From NCBI GenBank assembly GCA_021234155.1, contig JAJEKV010000015.1, positions 8,741,046-8,805,045 of the forward strand: a stretch of 64,000 nucleotides of DNA. Reading direction: 5' to 3'. This DNA is from Isoetes taiwanensis. Its lineage: Eukaryota > Streptophyta > Lycopodiopsida > Isoetales > Isoetaceae. Position 1 is the first letter of the stretch; each line of letters starts with the position of its first letter. The position numbers and the translations under genes are program-made. Shown here in pieces: positions 33,501-46,140 of the stretch. The notes below the pieces were generated by a model. That model made no database searches, was not told where the DNA came from, and was given only the letters and a program-made list of their open reading frames with translations.

Positions 33501-34733
33501 AAAGATATGAATGAAAGATTGGCTAATGTTTCAAATGGACATTAAATCTATTTTTTTGAATGGTGATTTAGAGGAAGAGGTCTATATGACTCAACCTCCA
33601 GGATTTGTTGTTCAAGGGAAGGAGCTGGCTTCAAGATGTTGGCATACGAAAATTAATGCTTTCTTTCTTGAGCCGGGGTTCAGCAAAAGTGCAGCAAACT
33701 CGAGTCTTTATTACAAATCACATAAAGGCCGAATGTGCATCGTGGTTTTGTATCTTGATGATTTGATCATCACAGGAGATGCTGATGTGCTGATTTCTAC
33801 ATTGAAATTGAAGTTATCTTCGTCCTTCGAGATAACTGACCTTGGCCTTATGCATTATTGTTTAGGTATAGAAGTGTGGCAGCACTTAGATGGCATCTAT
33901 CTTTCTCATCAAAAATATATCAAAGAAATGTTATAGCAGTATTGTATGCAAGATTGCAAGGCTGTGGCAAGTCCTTTTGATCCAGGCACAAGGCTTGACT
34001 TGATTTCGATGGTGAGGAGTGTGATCCTACACTCTATCGGGTTGGTAGGGCATTGATGTATCTCACAATCACTAGACCTGATACTCTTTTTGTTGTGGGA
34101 GTGCTAAGATTTATGAGCAATCCCGGCGGTCGACCGAAGGTCGCTAAAAAAGGCTGGCGGCATATCTGAAAAGGGACTTCACAAGAATGTGAGGTCATCC
34201 GATTTCGATTGAAAGTCTTTGTTCGCAGATCATGCTAATTGTCATGATAGCAAGAGGTCCACAACAGGATGGTCACGTTCATAGGGCCTAATGTGCCGAC
34301 ATGGTTGTCCAAAAGCGATCTATAGTGTCAATCACCATGGAGGCGTAATTCAAAGCACTCGTTTGGGATGCGAGAATTGTTGTGGCCTAAACATTTGTGG
34401 ACGATCTGCAGTACCTCCATTCTTGGCTGTTATATTATGCGACAATACAAGTACCATCCACCTTGCCAAGGATGCTTACCACCCAAAGACAAAACACCCT
34501 TGACACCCACTTGTGTTTTCCGTGCCGCGCATCCAAATGGGATCTTCTCAACTTGTTCATTACTCCTCCGCGAGAATCAATTTTTTTGATGGCTTTACCA
34601 AACCATTAGTTGGATCTAAGTTCGTCAATATGAAGGAGAACTTGGACATGAAGAAATTGCAGCTGAAAGAAGAGAATGATTACCTTGGTTTCAGGTGACT
34701 TTCTTACGCCTAGTCGGTAACATTTAAGGAGGG
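33500..34733 (+). pseudogene. Ty1/copia pol fragment (RT-RNase H)
   Basis: ORF 33511-33936 gives QMDIKSIFLNGDLEEEVYMT, QPPGFVVQGK, then YLDD (catalytic) with LIITGD, and LGLMHYCLGIEV. The block with CKLxKALYGLKQAPRAW is deleted between QGKE and KINAFF. Further on, with frameshifts, come DNTSTIHLAKDA and PKTKH (RNase H) and FTKPLVGSKF. No gag, protease or integrase. It interrupts or abuts the receptor-kinase fragment. Confidence 0.9.
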
Positions 34734-34980
34734 TGTTGGAATATAAATATCTTGACTAAGCATAATGTCTTTGAAACAACAAATGGTTCAAAGACTTAGC
34801 ACATATGTGTTGAGAAGGTGTTGAAGTGTCTGAGAAGGCATCACTTTGTCAGCACTAAGCACCGACCCTAAATCAGTGCCGTAATTAGTGGGCAGTGGTT
34901 AAATAGTAGACTACTATCCTTAGTCTCACTGGTTGTATATATATTCATTATGCGTTATGTGCTAAAAAAAAAAAAACTGC
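34734..34980 (+). repeat. Putative 3' LTR (partial) of the copia fragment
   Basis: The purine tract AAGGAGGG at 34726-34733 leads directly into TGTTGGAATATAAATATC, the expected PPT/LTR junction of copia elements. The right LTR end was not defined; an A-run at 34964-34976 may lie near it. Confidence 0.6.
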
Positions 34981-35103
34981 TCAATAGAGTTGTTTTCTAT
35001 TCTATCTCCCCGAAATGATCTTGTGGGGTTTGTGCTGATTTTGCACTAGTTCTATCATATTGAACATAGTCGAAGCTTGAAATAAGACCTCTATATATGC
35101 TTT

Positions 35104-36440
35104 GTGTATTTTATTTCTGCTTTTGATACAGTACCTCACAAGCTTCTTTGGCAGCACTTGCAAGCACTTGGAGTTCCACAAGACCTTCAAAATGCAGTTT
35201 ATCCGGTATATGAAAGGGTCCTTGCTAAGTTTCCAACATCGTGTACCCAAATCACTAGCAATATTAGAGTACCATGGGTTGCCCTCTATCTCCTACATTC
35301 TTTGGCATATACATTGATCAATTAAAAAATGGCTTGATCACCATGGTGGCGGAGGCCCACATTTAGCATACTTATATCATCCCAAACTTATGTATACTGA
35401 TAATGTTTCCCATTGATGGCACATACCGCTACTAGGATGCAACAACATTTACATGCTCAGATAGTTTTGTGAGAACCACAGCCCTCGTGTTAATCTCCAA
35501 AAGGCCAAGCTCTTGACAGTTCAATCTTCTCAGCATATTATTCCAATTTTGCACCATGATAGCCACGAAGTTGAAGTTGTAGATAGGTACAAGTACGTTG
35601 GTGTAGAGTTCTGTAAGAACACACTTTGGGAATAGTGTATTACCAAGCATGTGACTGCTAGCTGGAGAGCACTCTAGCCGAAACACTTGTTTTTGAGCAG
35701 AGATTCATGATTGATCACGGAAAACCCACTTGTTTCGGGCTTTGATAGGACCTGTTTTATTGTATGGTTATGAAGTGTAGGGGCCCCTTCCATTAGTACT
35801 AGTGCTTGGGAGAGCTTGGAATGGGTGCAAAAGTACTTTCTCACTTACAGCCTAGGAATCGAAACTACGGTGCCCTATGCTATTCTTTTAAAAAAGACAG
35901 GTTTTTGGCCTCTTCAATATTCTGCCATGAAGAGCCATCTCCACTATATCAGCAAAGTGCATCAACATGGATGATGATAGGCACCTTCTTCTCGCGCTTG
36001 CCATGACTGAATCTCCCCAGCGTTTGAAACAATGTTGGAAACAGAATTGTAATGCATGGCTTGCCCGCTGGTCTGTGCGACCAAAACACTGCATGGTGCT
36101 TGCTAGTTCTGATCCTGAGCTTTTGCAACAATATCTCAATGGTCATTTTTCTCAGAAGATGTGGGATATAGCTACCTTAGCCCACTAGTTATTATCATGC
36201 ACATATAAATCCCATTAGGCCACCAGGATCACAAGATTCTTTGCTTGCTTCCTTTTCCAGGAAAAAGCTTATAGCTATTGCATCAATTCGCACAGGGTCC
36301 CACAAGCTACGGATTAAGATAGATAGATGGGAGCAGCCGCAATTGCCACGAGAAGCGAGATTATGTGCATGTTGCCAGTTATAGGAAGATAAAAGCCATA
36401 CTCTGCTAAGATGTCACGCTTTTGAGATGGTCGAATCGTT
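35104..36440 (+). pseudogene. Non-LTR retrotransposon (LINE) RT fragment
   Basis: Starts within RT: AFDTVPHKLLWQHLQALGVP is the typical FDxVPH block; then GCPLSPTFFGIYIDQL, and LMYTDNV where the catalytic YADD should be (decayed). Downstream frames give RYKYVGVEF, WKQNCNAWL, and near 36270-36430 SHKLRIKIDRWEQPQLPREA followed by CACCQL and HTLLRCHAF, a C-terminal Cys/His segment of this LINE group. It differs from the L1-type LINEs elsewhere in the window. Several stops. Confidence 0.8.
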
Positions 36441-36649
36441 ATTTGACTTTAACATTCCATTCCATGCTTCCCAAAACTTCTCATAACCCATATGTGCATG
36501 ACTTAGCATTATACATACTTGAGGTTCTGGATGCGCGTTTTCAATTATTGAGCCCCCATCATCATTGCTGCAAAGGTTTTTCCCTTAAAAACTTTTCATC
36601 ATAATCTAAACCTTTTCTTTTCTGCAAAAACCTTTTGTTACAAGTGCTT

Positions 36650-38110
36650 TAAAACTGTTCCATTAGCATAAAATTTAAATTTATACATCTACTTACAACC
36701 AATAACACGTTTACTAGCTTGAAGCTCAAACAATTCCCATGTGCCTTGCTTTAACAATTGATCTTTCATTGTGTGCTGCCATTGTGGATCATTACTTGTT
36801 GCTTCATAAAAAGTTTTTAGATCTTCATAATCCTAGAGCTTTGCCACTAAGGCAAGTTACATGATCCATTAGACTTCTCTTGCTTTTTCTTGAGATGTGT
36901 TGATTTCCTAGGTTCAACCACAGGATGATTCACATGCACTACAACATGTGATGGATCAAGTGCTACAGTACTTTCATGTATGATTCCCAACGAAGGAAAC
37001 TAACCTGCTCAGAAACAAATGGCTCGTGAGATTGGGATCATCTTATTCTATTACTTTAGGTGAAGGTCGGTTTGATGGCCTGCCATGCAATGTGCAATAC
37101 TTCTTTAGCTCTGTAGAGATATTGTTATCCAAACACTCTCAAGCGAGACACATCTGATTTCACATTCCAAATGCTTCATATGAGTCACATTATGATACGT
37201 TTTGTCAAATATACTATTATCAATCCTGCCTCTTCCCAAAATGATTCTGGCAGCTATTTGTGATGCATGATAGATCTTGCTAAATTAAGTAAAGCCTTTC
37301 AAAGACCACTTTCTAACGTGAGGAAGAATTAGTTGTCTTTCAATATTTACTTCAATGAGAAACTCATCAAAGTCATCAGTTCATCTCCATTGTTACTTCA
37401 AGATTTTAATTGCTAACCATGTCTACATTTTTTCTGTTTCTTTAAAGACCTTGAACTTGCCAAGCATTGCAGTTTGTAGTGTAAATGATACATCCAAATC
37501 ATCAATCATGATCAAAAATACCTTTTTTCCACCTAGCAAAATCTCAATATTGCCCAAATCAAAATGCAGTAGCTCAAAAGGTTGACTTGCTTGATGGGTA
37601 GCCCACACAGTTGAGGTTCTTTTATATGGCATGTAACACACTTAAACCTGACACATTTCAGTGAGGAAATACTGGTAACCATATGATTTTTGTATAAAGC
37701 ATGCAAAATAATGCTCTAACATGACCAAAACAAGCATGCCACAGATGCTTAACAACTAAGTCAGTACAAAGAAGAGCATGTTCAGTTTTATGGACTGAAC
37801 CATCAAAGATATACAAGACATTCTGAAGCGTATAGACTTCTCAAGTCAATTCCTTAAGTGGATCCTTGCCCATTAGATAGACTTTGTTTTACTAAGTACA
37901 TTGTGGTGGCCTGCCTTATTAAATTTAACAGCATATTAGATTGTGATCCGAGAGCAAACATGATCATCTTACTAACTCAAGTTCATGCCATTGAAAGGCT
38001 ACAATTCCCTTTCCTGTTGTAGAAAGAGAATATACATTACCTTCGCCTCCAAATCGAGGTTCAAGTTTAGAAAACATACATGTAACTATAGCTTCTGAGT
38101 CCAAAATCTA
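36650..38110 (-). pseudogene. Ty1/copia pol fragment (protease-integrase), decayed
   Basis: On the - strand: ILDSEA (from the protease D-S-G-A) near 38090, LWHACFGHV (GAG-pre-integrase) near 37720, then 37423-37641 FELLHFDLGNIEILLGGKKV with IMIDD, the start of the integrase core. Downstream degenerate pol-linker sequence (EPRKSTHLKKKQEKS). Heavy frame damage. Confidence 0.7.
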
Positions 38111-38627
38111 GTCCTTTTTATGAATTGCAAGCCATTGCTGCAAGATTCAAATATTCATTATCAAAAAATGGCACATGCAACAATGCTTGTCTCTCCCCTA
38201 AAGTTGCCTGTTGTGCTCCACGTGTCTCATGAAGAATATAAAAAAATGTATTGTATATACTGCTCTAGCTTTTGCTCATGGTTTAGGCTTAAAGGGGTAG
38301 ATGCTAGTCACTTGCAAACTTAAGCCCAAGAAATAGCAAACGGCAATTCTACTTTGAGAATACAAGTAGAAAACACAATCTCTTTCTTTCTTTCTATTCA
38401 GTTAACTAGACAAATTCTATGCATGTCTTAAAGTCATTAATGTGATGAGTTTGAATTTTATGCAGATGAAACAGGAATTCATACCTGGAAGATCAAGGGC
38501 ATGAAGGTCATAGGAAAAACAAGGTAAATGAGGTTGTGATGAACACAAGAGAATGGGTTACCATATTAATATGTGTGAATGTGATATGATTTGTCTTCTT
38601 TCCCTGCAAAACTTAGCAACTAAAGTC
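38111..38627. other. No gene seen
   Basis: AT-rich; by position it may be decayed gag of the - strand copia fragment, but no motif is readable. Confidence 0.3.
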
Positions 38628-38644
38628 AATTTATAACTAAAGTA

Positions 38645-39067
38645 GCCAGCAGTTGCTGCTTCATGTGTATCCTGGTGCTTGGCCGCTCTTGCGGCGGCAA
38701 GCCTTGCATCCGTACATCTGTCGCGTGGCTTGGTTGGTGTGGCTGATTTGGAAGCGGCGGCGTTGTGGATCTTTTCGAGGGATTCGTGACTGCGGCCCTC
38801 GATTCCTCGACTTCGGTACAAGCTATTTCAAAGCTTTAAAGGTGTTCCCGGACTAGTCGGCGTAAGTTTGCCATTTGGGGGACTTCTTGGGTATTGTAGA
38901 TGGTGATGGTCGGTTTGTACAGCAGTTAGATTTGAAGTTTTATGTGAGTTTATTGTGGAGTGTCGAGGTATCGCTATCTCTTTGGGGCAGTTCTCCTTCC
39001 TCCTCACTTGCTTTGTAACATTACCATTCTTTTAATATATTGATGACACAGTTCTTCAAAAAAAAAA
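38645..39067 (+). mobile_element. Very short 5'-truncated LINE (L1-type 3' end)
   Basis: Flanked by an exact 17-bp duplication AATTTATAACTAAAGTA at 38628-38644 and 39068-39084 and ending in an A run (39058-39067). The only coding left is the C-terminal signature VAWLVWLIWKRRRCGSF (compare the same region of the LINE at 56458-57081), followed by a 3' UTR with GC-rich composition unlike the AT-rich flanks. Confidence 0.92.
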
Positions 39068-39082
39068 AATTTATAACTAAAG

Positions 39083-39767
39083 TAATTCACTGAACATGAT
39101 AAACTGGCACAAGTTCATCGCCCAACCAGACTCAGACTTGAGAGCACAAGCAAGCGCCTATTCAAAGGATCAACCCAATCTAGAGAGTTTGACAAAAAAA
39201 TAATTTTTTCCCTCTTTGGATTTAACTTTTAAGATAAGACTTAATTAAGGAAGATTTTGATCTAATTGACACTATAAGCAAAAGAGGCTTGAGCAACAAA
39301 CCATCAGTTGATCTAGCATGAGCTTTAACTCTCCTTCCGCGGCAGTCTGTCACCCACAACTATTTTGGTAAATTCGATACTCCATCTAATTCCTACTTTC
39401 TAGATTTATAGGTCTTTCTGGAAAAGATAAAAAGGTGCAGACATCTAATAATACAAGAAAAGATCAGATATTCCTAACATAAAGACGCACTTTGGCAAAT
39501 CGATCCTTTTTCCTAGCTACTAGGTTGAAGAGATGCGATCTGGATCAGTTTCTGGATCTTGCCCTGGCTGTTCGCGACCCATTCTTGGGCCCCATTATCA
39601 GCCTTATATAATTTGTAATTTATAATTATATAATATTACCCTTAGGAATGTAATTTCATAAGATTATATTGGTGAATGAGAAGATCATAGCTAATGGAGA
39701 ACGTCACGACTGGTTGTGCTCATCCTTCAAGTCTCTTGAGCCACTCCCTCGAGCCTATGCCATAACA
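39083..39767 (-). repeat. Putative copia LTR (copy 1 of a 0.7-kb dispersed repeat)
   Basis: About 80% alike to 54182-54884. On the - strand it begins TGTTATGGCATAGGCTCGAG and has a TATATAAGG box in the middle, as an LTR would. It lies upstream (on the - strand) of the - strand copia pol remains at 36650-38110, so it may be that element's 5' LTR. The inner end coincides with the LINE target duplication. Confidence 0.55.
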
Positions 39768-40495
39768 ATTCGTTCCCCTCTCAAGGGTGGTCGTCCTCGA
39801 TCGTTTGCATTGCAGGCATAGATTCTTTCCTTCCCATCTCAAGACCGATCATACTTGATCGCCTGTCTTGCGGGGATACGTGCGATTTATCTGCGATTTG
39901 AGATTAGCAGATAAATCCGCTTCTTGAGGCTAGTTGAGAGAGTTCCCTTTAGAGTATTTATAGCATTGTTGCATTCCTCTCATTTTCATCAGCCGTCTTT
40001 GACCGATCGTACTTGATCGCTTGCCTTGCGAGGATAATTTCTTTAAAGATCAATCATACTCAAACGTATGTATTAAAGGATTTCATCCCATCTCAAAGTC
40101 TAATTGAACTCAATGATCTGTTTTGAGAAGTAACAATTTTTTCTCAAAGCCAGTGAACTGACTGTCTGCTTTGAAAGGCTTTTCCAACTCTTCTCTAAGA
40201 TCGGTAAACTTACCGCCTGTCTTGAGAGACATTCTAAAACAATATATTTTATTGCATACAATAACCTCCTTTTCATCTAGAGCAAACATTTGAAATCAAA
40301 CCATTTCATCTTATTCAAATCAAATGGATATAATGCGGAATCAGTCTGGCATTCACATGCACACACAAATCTATTTTATTTACTTATCTTTACTTTGATA
40401 GCCAATTTGAAGTCTGTTGCTCTCCTAAGCTTCTACTTTTTCTTTATCAAACTTGGTCAGGTGCAACATCGGCAATTTGAGCATGTGATGTATGT
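39768..40495. repeat. Degenerate repeats of a TTGATCGCCTGTCTTG-type unit
   Basis: From 39780 to 40230 a unit resembling TCTCAAGACCGATCATACTTGATCGCCTGTCTTG recurs about five times with strong divergence. From 40230 to 40495 nothing is recognised. Confidence 0.5.
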
Positions 40496-41648
40496 GCAGT
40501 AGGAGTTAGGACGTGCTGGATGATAATCCACTGTAAAATCATACTGCTGCATAAACGAAACCCACTTAAGTTGACGTTCAGATAAATTTTTCTGGGAAAC
40601 TATATGTTTAATGCTTTGATGATCAGTCAAAATATGAACGGCGGAGCCTAAAACATAATGACGCCAAACCTTCAAAGCATGGATAACAGCCAAGAATTCT
40701 TTATCATACACACTACATCTACTTTCGGATTCCAAAAATTTGCGACTTTCAAAAGCGATAGGATGACCGTCATGCATCAAAACTGCACCCAAGGCAGTCC
40801 CACTAGCATAAACACACAATCAAGTAGGGCACCCCAAACTTTGGTAACCGCAGTACAGGAGGGTTAACCATAGCATCCTTCAAAGCCTGAAAAGCAATTT
40901 GTTGATTATCACCCCATAAGAAAGGCACATCCTTTTTGATTAATAAATAAAGTCCTGAAGCAATGCTAGCAAAATTCTTAACAAATTTTCTATAATAACC
41001 GCACAATCCCAAAAAGAGCGCCGCGATCCAGGCGAAGGCGGACTAGGCCAACTTAAAATTGCATGTACTTTGCTAGGATCCACTTTGAGACCTTCACCGC
41101 AGACAATATGGCCTAAGTATTCAATCTCAAATTGAAAGAATATACTTTTCTTATTATTGAGCGTGACCCTTTCTTTTCGCAAGCGAGAAAAAACCTCTTA
41201 CAAATGCAAATAGTGTTCTTTTAAAGACTTGCTAAAAACTAAAATATCATCAAAGAAAACAACTACAAAATGACCATGCACATTCTCAAAGATTCGACCC
41301 ATTAACCTCGCATAAAGGAAGCCGGTAGCATTTATGAGACCAAAAGGCATGACTAGAAACTCATAATGTCCAAAAGTTATTCTAAATCTTTGTTTTATGC
41401 GTCTTAAAGCCACTTTAAGTTGCCAATAGCGGAGACTTAAGATCTAGGCGGCTAAAAACCTTAGCACCTTGTAATTGATCAAATAGATCATCCGCATGGA
41501 ATAGGAAACTTATTTTTATAGTAATCTTATTCAAGGCACGGTAGTCAATACACGTCACGCCAAGAATTGTCCTTTTCCGACCCGAAGAAAAACTGGTGCA
41601 CCAAAAGGTGAAGAACTATGCGAATCAAACCCGGCTTGAAGTAACTCA
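40496..41648 (-). pseudogene. RT and RNase H of gypsy element B
   Basis: RT blocks: [33 protein letters not shown] (catalytic DD), NNKKSIFFQFEIEYLGHIV, DPSKVHAILSWPSP. RNase H (40457-40819): SGTALGAVLMHDGHPIAF, KEFLAVIHALKVWRHYVLG, ILTDHQSIKHI. Frameshifts sit between blocks, several at GC-rich triplets. Confidence 0.9.
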
Positions 41649-42338
41649 TCAAGTTGGCGCTAATCTCGACTTGTTGCCCATGCATTCTCCTATAAGGAGC
41701 TTGATTTGGGGTTCCTTTCCCGGCAAAAGATCAATTTTGTGGTCTTCTGGCCGCTGAGGAGGTAATGATGTGGCAATGTCATTAGAAAACACATCAGAAT
41801 GATTCATAAGAAACAAAGTTTGACGCTCATTTATTGGTGATGTAATTGACTTATTACGCGAACCCACCAAGTAAACAAAATGAGATTTCATTGCCAAACG
41901 CTTAAATTGAACAACAGAAACCATTGGAATGGCAGCTATCACAAGATCCTTAACCAACTTAAAGGTCTTTTTCCCGTCATCCAAGGCTAACAAAAGAGTA
42001 CCGAAAACCCGGTCAACCAAAGGATTATACTCTTGATGCCGGGCATCCCAATCAAAAGATCCACACTCGCCAAGGTCAGCCACCAAAAAATGCGGCTTGG
42101 CGTTAAAACCTTGAATGGAATATTCCAAATCTTTAACAACCAATGCACAAGGTGAAAGTTGACCACGAAAAGCGGACGACAAATCCATCGCATTTGTCAA
42201 TGGAATAGTGGACAAGTCCAACGCCTTCACTAACCTCTCAGAAATCACATCAAACTCACTACCAGGGTCAAAAAGAGCATGCACTTTCGATCCCTGACGG
42301 TTCAAAAACGCAAAAAGTCGACTATGTTCGGGGATGGT
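41649..42338 (-). pseudogene. Protease of gypsy element B
   Basis: 218 codons. HALFDPGSEFDVIS is the aspartic protease active-site region, with D-P-G-S where D-[ST]-G-[AS] is usual (Pro may be a base error). DHKIDLLPG at the end leads into the RT. It follows gag in the same frame. Confidence 0.8.
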
Positions 42339-43450
42339 CTAGTGTATAGGAATGACCCAAAAAGTCACCGCCTTTGTCCCGCTTTCTTTCTTCGATTCCG
42401 ATGGAACTTTAGATGTACCTAGTTTTGAATCCCCTTTTTTCTTTGGGGTGTACCTGGAACATTCAAAAAATTTATGGTCAGGACTAGAGCAAATAAAACA
42501 CTTATGCTCAATGACGGAGGCGATTCTTCCTTCCGCCATATAGGATTCTTTAGGCTCCCTCTCTTTAGAAGACTTATCCTCCTCCCAGAACGCTTTGCAC
42601 CCCACCCTAAAGGCGAAATAGTAGGAACATGATCTCCATTGTTACGCCCTTCCACGATGCACGGGTTTAACAAACTTGTGAGAATGACCGCTTTGGGAAT
42701 CATAATGACATAGGTTTAAACCCCCTTTGTGCATTGATGGCTTGAGTTAATGAAAGACCCTCCTCTTCAACTTTTTCTGCTAGTTTGCAGAGGGCCCCAA
42801 AAGAAAGGTTTGCAGCTTGAAGATCCAACTTGGCTCGGATCCAGCGATGGACACCGCCCATCAACCCGGTCGATTTCTACGCATCATTTTTTGTCAAATC
42901 GGAGACCTTTCTTCAAGACTCTTGCCAAAAATCACGAAAGCGGACTCCTTGTCTTCTTTGGGTCAAGCTGGTTCCATTATCGCGAGCAAATCCCCGCTCC
43001 CAATTATGACCCGAAACCTTTCCTTAATGAGTGTCTCACACTTGCAAATGTTGTGATCGAGTTTCCTTAGGTCGGTGCTTGAGTAGATCCAACCACCAAT
43101 CCTTAGCGATTCCTCCTAAATGACGTTCAGCAAAATAAAGTTGAGTGTCATCATCATCTTTGGTCTTGGCGAAATATGAGTTCAGATCCCGCAACCATGC
43201 AAAGAGTTCCTCGCATCATCCATGGCTGCCAAATAAGGTTTGAACTCAATTTTCACATTCAGCGCCATCTTAATACTCTTGACACATGGATGTCCTGCAT
43301 CATGTGGCAGTTTCAACTACCGAACCCGGCCGGCGAAGTCCATGTCCCGAAGCTCCTGTATGCGAGCTAAAAGCGACTTCCAACTTTAAACAAAATCGCA
43401 TTGTCGGTCTCCAACTCCATTATCCCATCCACTTCTTCCGGTAGATTGGT
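42339..43450 (-). pseudogene. Gag of gypsy element B with CCHC zinc knuckle
   Basis: Capsid-like sequence in broken frames (FKPYLAAMDDARN, HNICKCETLIKE, SGDLLAIMEPA). ORF 42339-42605 contains CFICSSPDHKFFEC at about 42457-42500, a canonical CX2CX4HX4C nucleocapsid knuckle. It ends IPIH at TAG 42339-42341; the same frame continues straight into protease, so gag and pol are separated by one in-frame TAG. Confidence 0.85.
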
Positions 43451-43656
43451 CCATCACAAACTTGAAGCTCACGATACCCTTCGAAGCGCACAAATGGCGT
43501 GCTAGCTATACTAAGCCACCCAACCCACGAGCTCAAGACCACCGAATCTTTGAATGCCCCATGAGCTCTCCCCAGAGCCTCTTTATAGCTAGCAAACCCT
43601 CTATGGATGCATGCAACCCTCTATGGACATCCACGTCCCATGTCTATTGCATTAAA

Positions 43657-43843
43657 GAAGCGCACAAATGGCATGCTAGCTATACTCGCCACCCAACCAC
43701 GAGCTCAGCCACCGGATCTTGAATGCCCCATGAGCTCTCCCCTAGCCTCTTTTTATAGCTAGCAAACCCTCTAGGGATGCATGCAACCCCTCTATGGATG
43801 CATGCAACCCCTCTATGGACGTCCACGTCCCATGTCTATTACA
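43657..43843 (-). repeat. 3' LTR of gypsy element A
   Basis: On the - strand the purine tract AAGAGGGAA leads into TGTAATAGACATGGGACGTG at 43843. The LTR contains TATAAAGAGG and two short direct repeats (GGTTGCATGCATCCATAGAG). It is 5 bases (ttaaa) away from the 5' LTR of element B. Confidence 0.85.
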
Positions 43844-46140
43844 TTCCCTCTTGGCCCTCGTTTAGGCCGGCTACTAGAAGCCTCCCCAATGTCTTGTGCC
43901 TTCCGGGCGTTATATTCATGCAGAATATCGGAATAGGCCTCTAATAAATTGCCACGAACCCATGAAGCATCCTCCAAAGGCTTATTGACAAACTTAACCA
44001 AATATTGCTTAGAACCACTAGTGGATTTAGCATTCAGAATTGTTTTCGGCTCAAAAACTTCAGGATCTTCAATCAATTTTGGTTAAACTTATTAAGCCTA
44101 CTTGGGGCAAATCTTTTCCTTGATAGGCTTTTAAAAATGAGACATTAACAACATCATGCATTTTCCAACCTTGAGGTAATCGCAACTTATATGCATTCTC
44201 ATTGATAACTTTAATGACTTGAAAGGGTCCATGGAATCGAGACGCCAACTTAAGGTCTTTCTTGCGTGCGTCCTTCTTAAAGTGGCCTTTGTGAATCCTC
44301 ATCCATACCCAATCACCTTCCTTAAAAGTCATTGTTTGCTGTATCTTAGATGATTTCTTGATAAAAGTAGCTTGAGCATCCCAATACGAGCACGAAGCAA
44401 GTCTATAAGATCTTTACGCTCAAGAATAAAATCATCGGCGGCTAGGAACATCATCACACACTCTAAAGAGTGGTTCCCGAACAAGTGACCATAGACTGCA
44501 CGAAAAGGTGTCATCTTAATGGTAGACCCGAATTGTTATTATAAACAAACTCGACCAAGAGGCAAGTAGGGTTCCCAATGTCCCCGATGTTCATTGACAA
44601 ATCCTCTTAAGATGGAAGAAATAACCTTATTTACCACCTCGGATTGCCCATCGACCGTGGATGGCGGTGGAAAACCTGTAATTCGGAGTTCCCAATTGCA
44701 TAAATAGGTCCTTCCAAAATTTGCTTGTAAACTTAGTATCTCGATCGAAATAATGATCTTAGGGAGACCATGCAGACAAAATATCTCTTTAATAAAAATA
44801 GTTGCAACATCATAAGCTTTTAACTTATTTGAACAAGGAATAAAGTGTGCTTGCTTAGTCAAACAATCCACAAGCTGTCCAAATCATATCATTCTTCCGA
44901 GCTCGATTGGAAAACCTACAATGAAATCTATAGTAACTGTTTCCCTTACTTTGCTTGAAATAGGCAAAGGCAAAGGAATACCATGAGGTTTCTTAGGAGC
45001 TTTCTTGAATGCGTTGGCACACAAAAAAGCGATATATGAACCATCACATCCGGCCTTAAGCCGGGCCAAGTGAAATAGGGTTCAAGCTTAGCCAAAGTAG
45101 CGATAAGCCCACGATGGCCGTGATATGGGTGCATCATGGACTTCCCAAGAATAAGTTGTCTAAAGGCCACGAACAATACATAACTTTGGACCCTTATACA
45201 AGAAACCATTAGATTATCTTATATCCAAAAGCGTTACGGTTTGAGTCATCAACCAAATATCTTTATAATCGGGGATCGGTTGCATAAAGTTGTTTCATGT
45301 CATCCAAATGATCGGTGCGCAATAGAAAGAGAAACATACCTCATAACCTCTTCTACTTAATGCGTCCGCAACCACATTCTCCTTACGGATGATAATCCAC
45401 CGTAAAATCATCTTCTTTGCATAAACGAAACCCACTTAAGTTGATGTTCGGATAAATTTTTAACGGGGAACTATATGTTTAATGCTTTGATGATCGATCA
45501 AAATATGAGCGAGCGGAGCCTAAAACATAATAGACGTAAACCTTCAAAGCATGGATAACAACCAAGAATTCTTTATCATACACACTATATCTACTTTTGG
45601 ATTCGAGAAATTTCACGACTTTCAAAAGCGATAGGATGGCCAGTCACGCATCAAAAAACCACCCAAAGGCAAGTCCACTAGCATCAACACACATCAAGTA
45701 GGGCACCCCAAACTTTGGTAACCGCGATGCAGGGAGGGTTAACCATAGCATCCTTCAAAGCACGAAAAGCAATTTGTTGATTATCACCCCATAAGAAAGG
45801 CACATCCTTTTTGATTAATAAATAGAGTCACGAAGCAATGCTAGCAAAATTCTTAACAAATTTTCTATAATAGCGCACAATCCCAAAAAGAATAAGCGAT
45901 CCATCGAAGACGGACTAGGCCAACTTAAAATTGCATGTACTTTGCTAGGATCCACTTTGAGACCTTCACCGCAGACAATATGGCCTAAGTATTCAATCTC
46001 AGATTGAAAGAATATACTTTTCTTATTATTGAGCGTGATGCTTTCTTTTCGCAAGCGAGAAAAAACCTCTTGCAAATGCAAATAGTGTTCTTCTAAAGAC
46101 TTGCTAAAAACTAAAATATCATCAAAGAAAACAACTACAA

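Larger units (their letters stand above)
40496..43651 (-). mobile_element. Gypsy element B: LTR-gag-pro-RT-RNase H, truncated before integrase
   Basis: Chromodomain-type gypsy family with short LTRs. The 5' LTR is at about 43483-43651 and the PBS-like GGTATCGTGAGC at 43467-43478 (- strand). Gag follows (about 42340-43450), then protease, RT and RNase H. The element stops abruptly at about 40496 after the RNase H tether QQYDFTVDYHPARPN; integrase, chromodomain and 3' LTR are missing. Confidence 0.9.
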
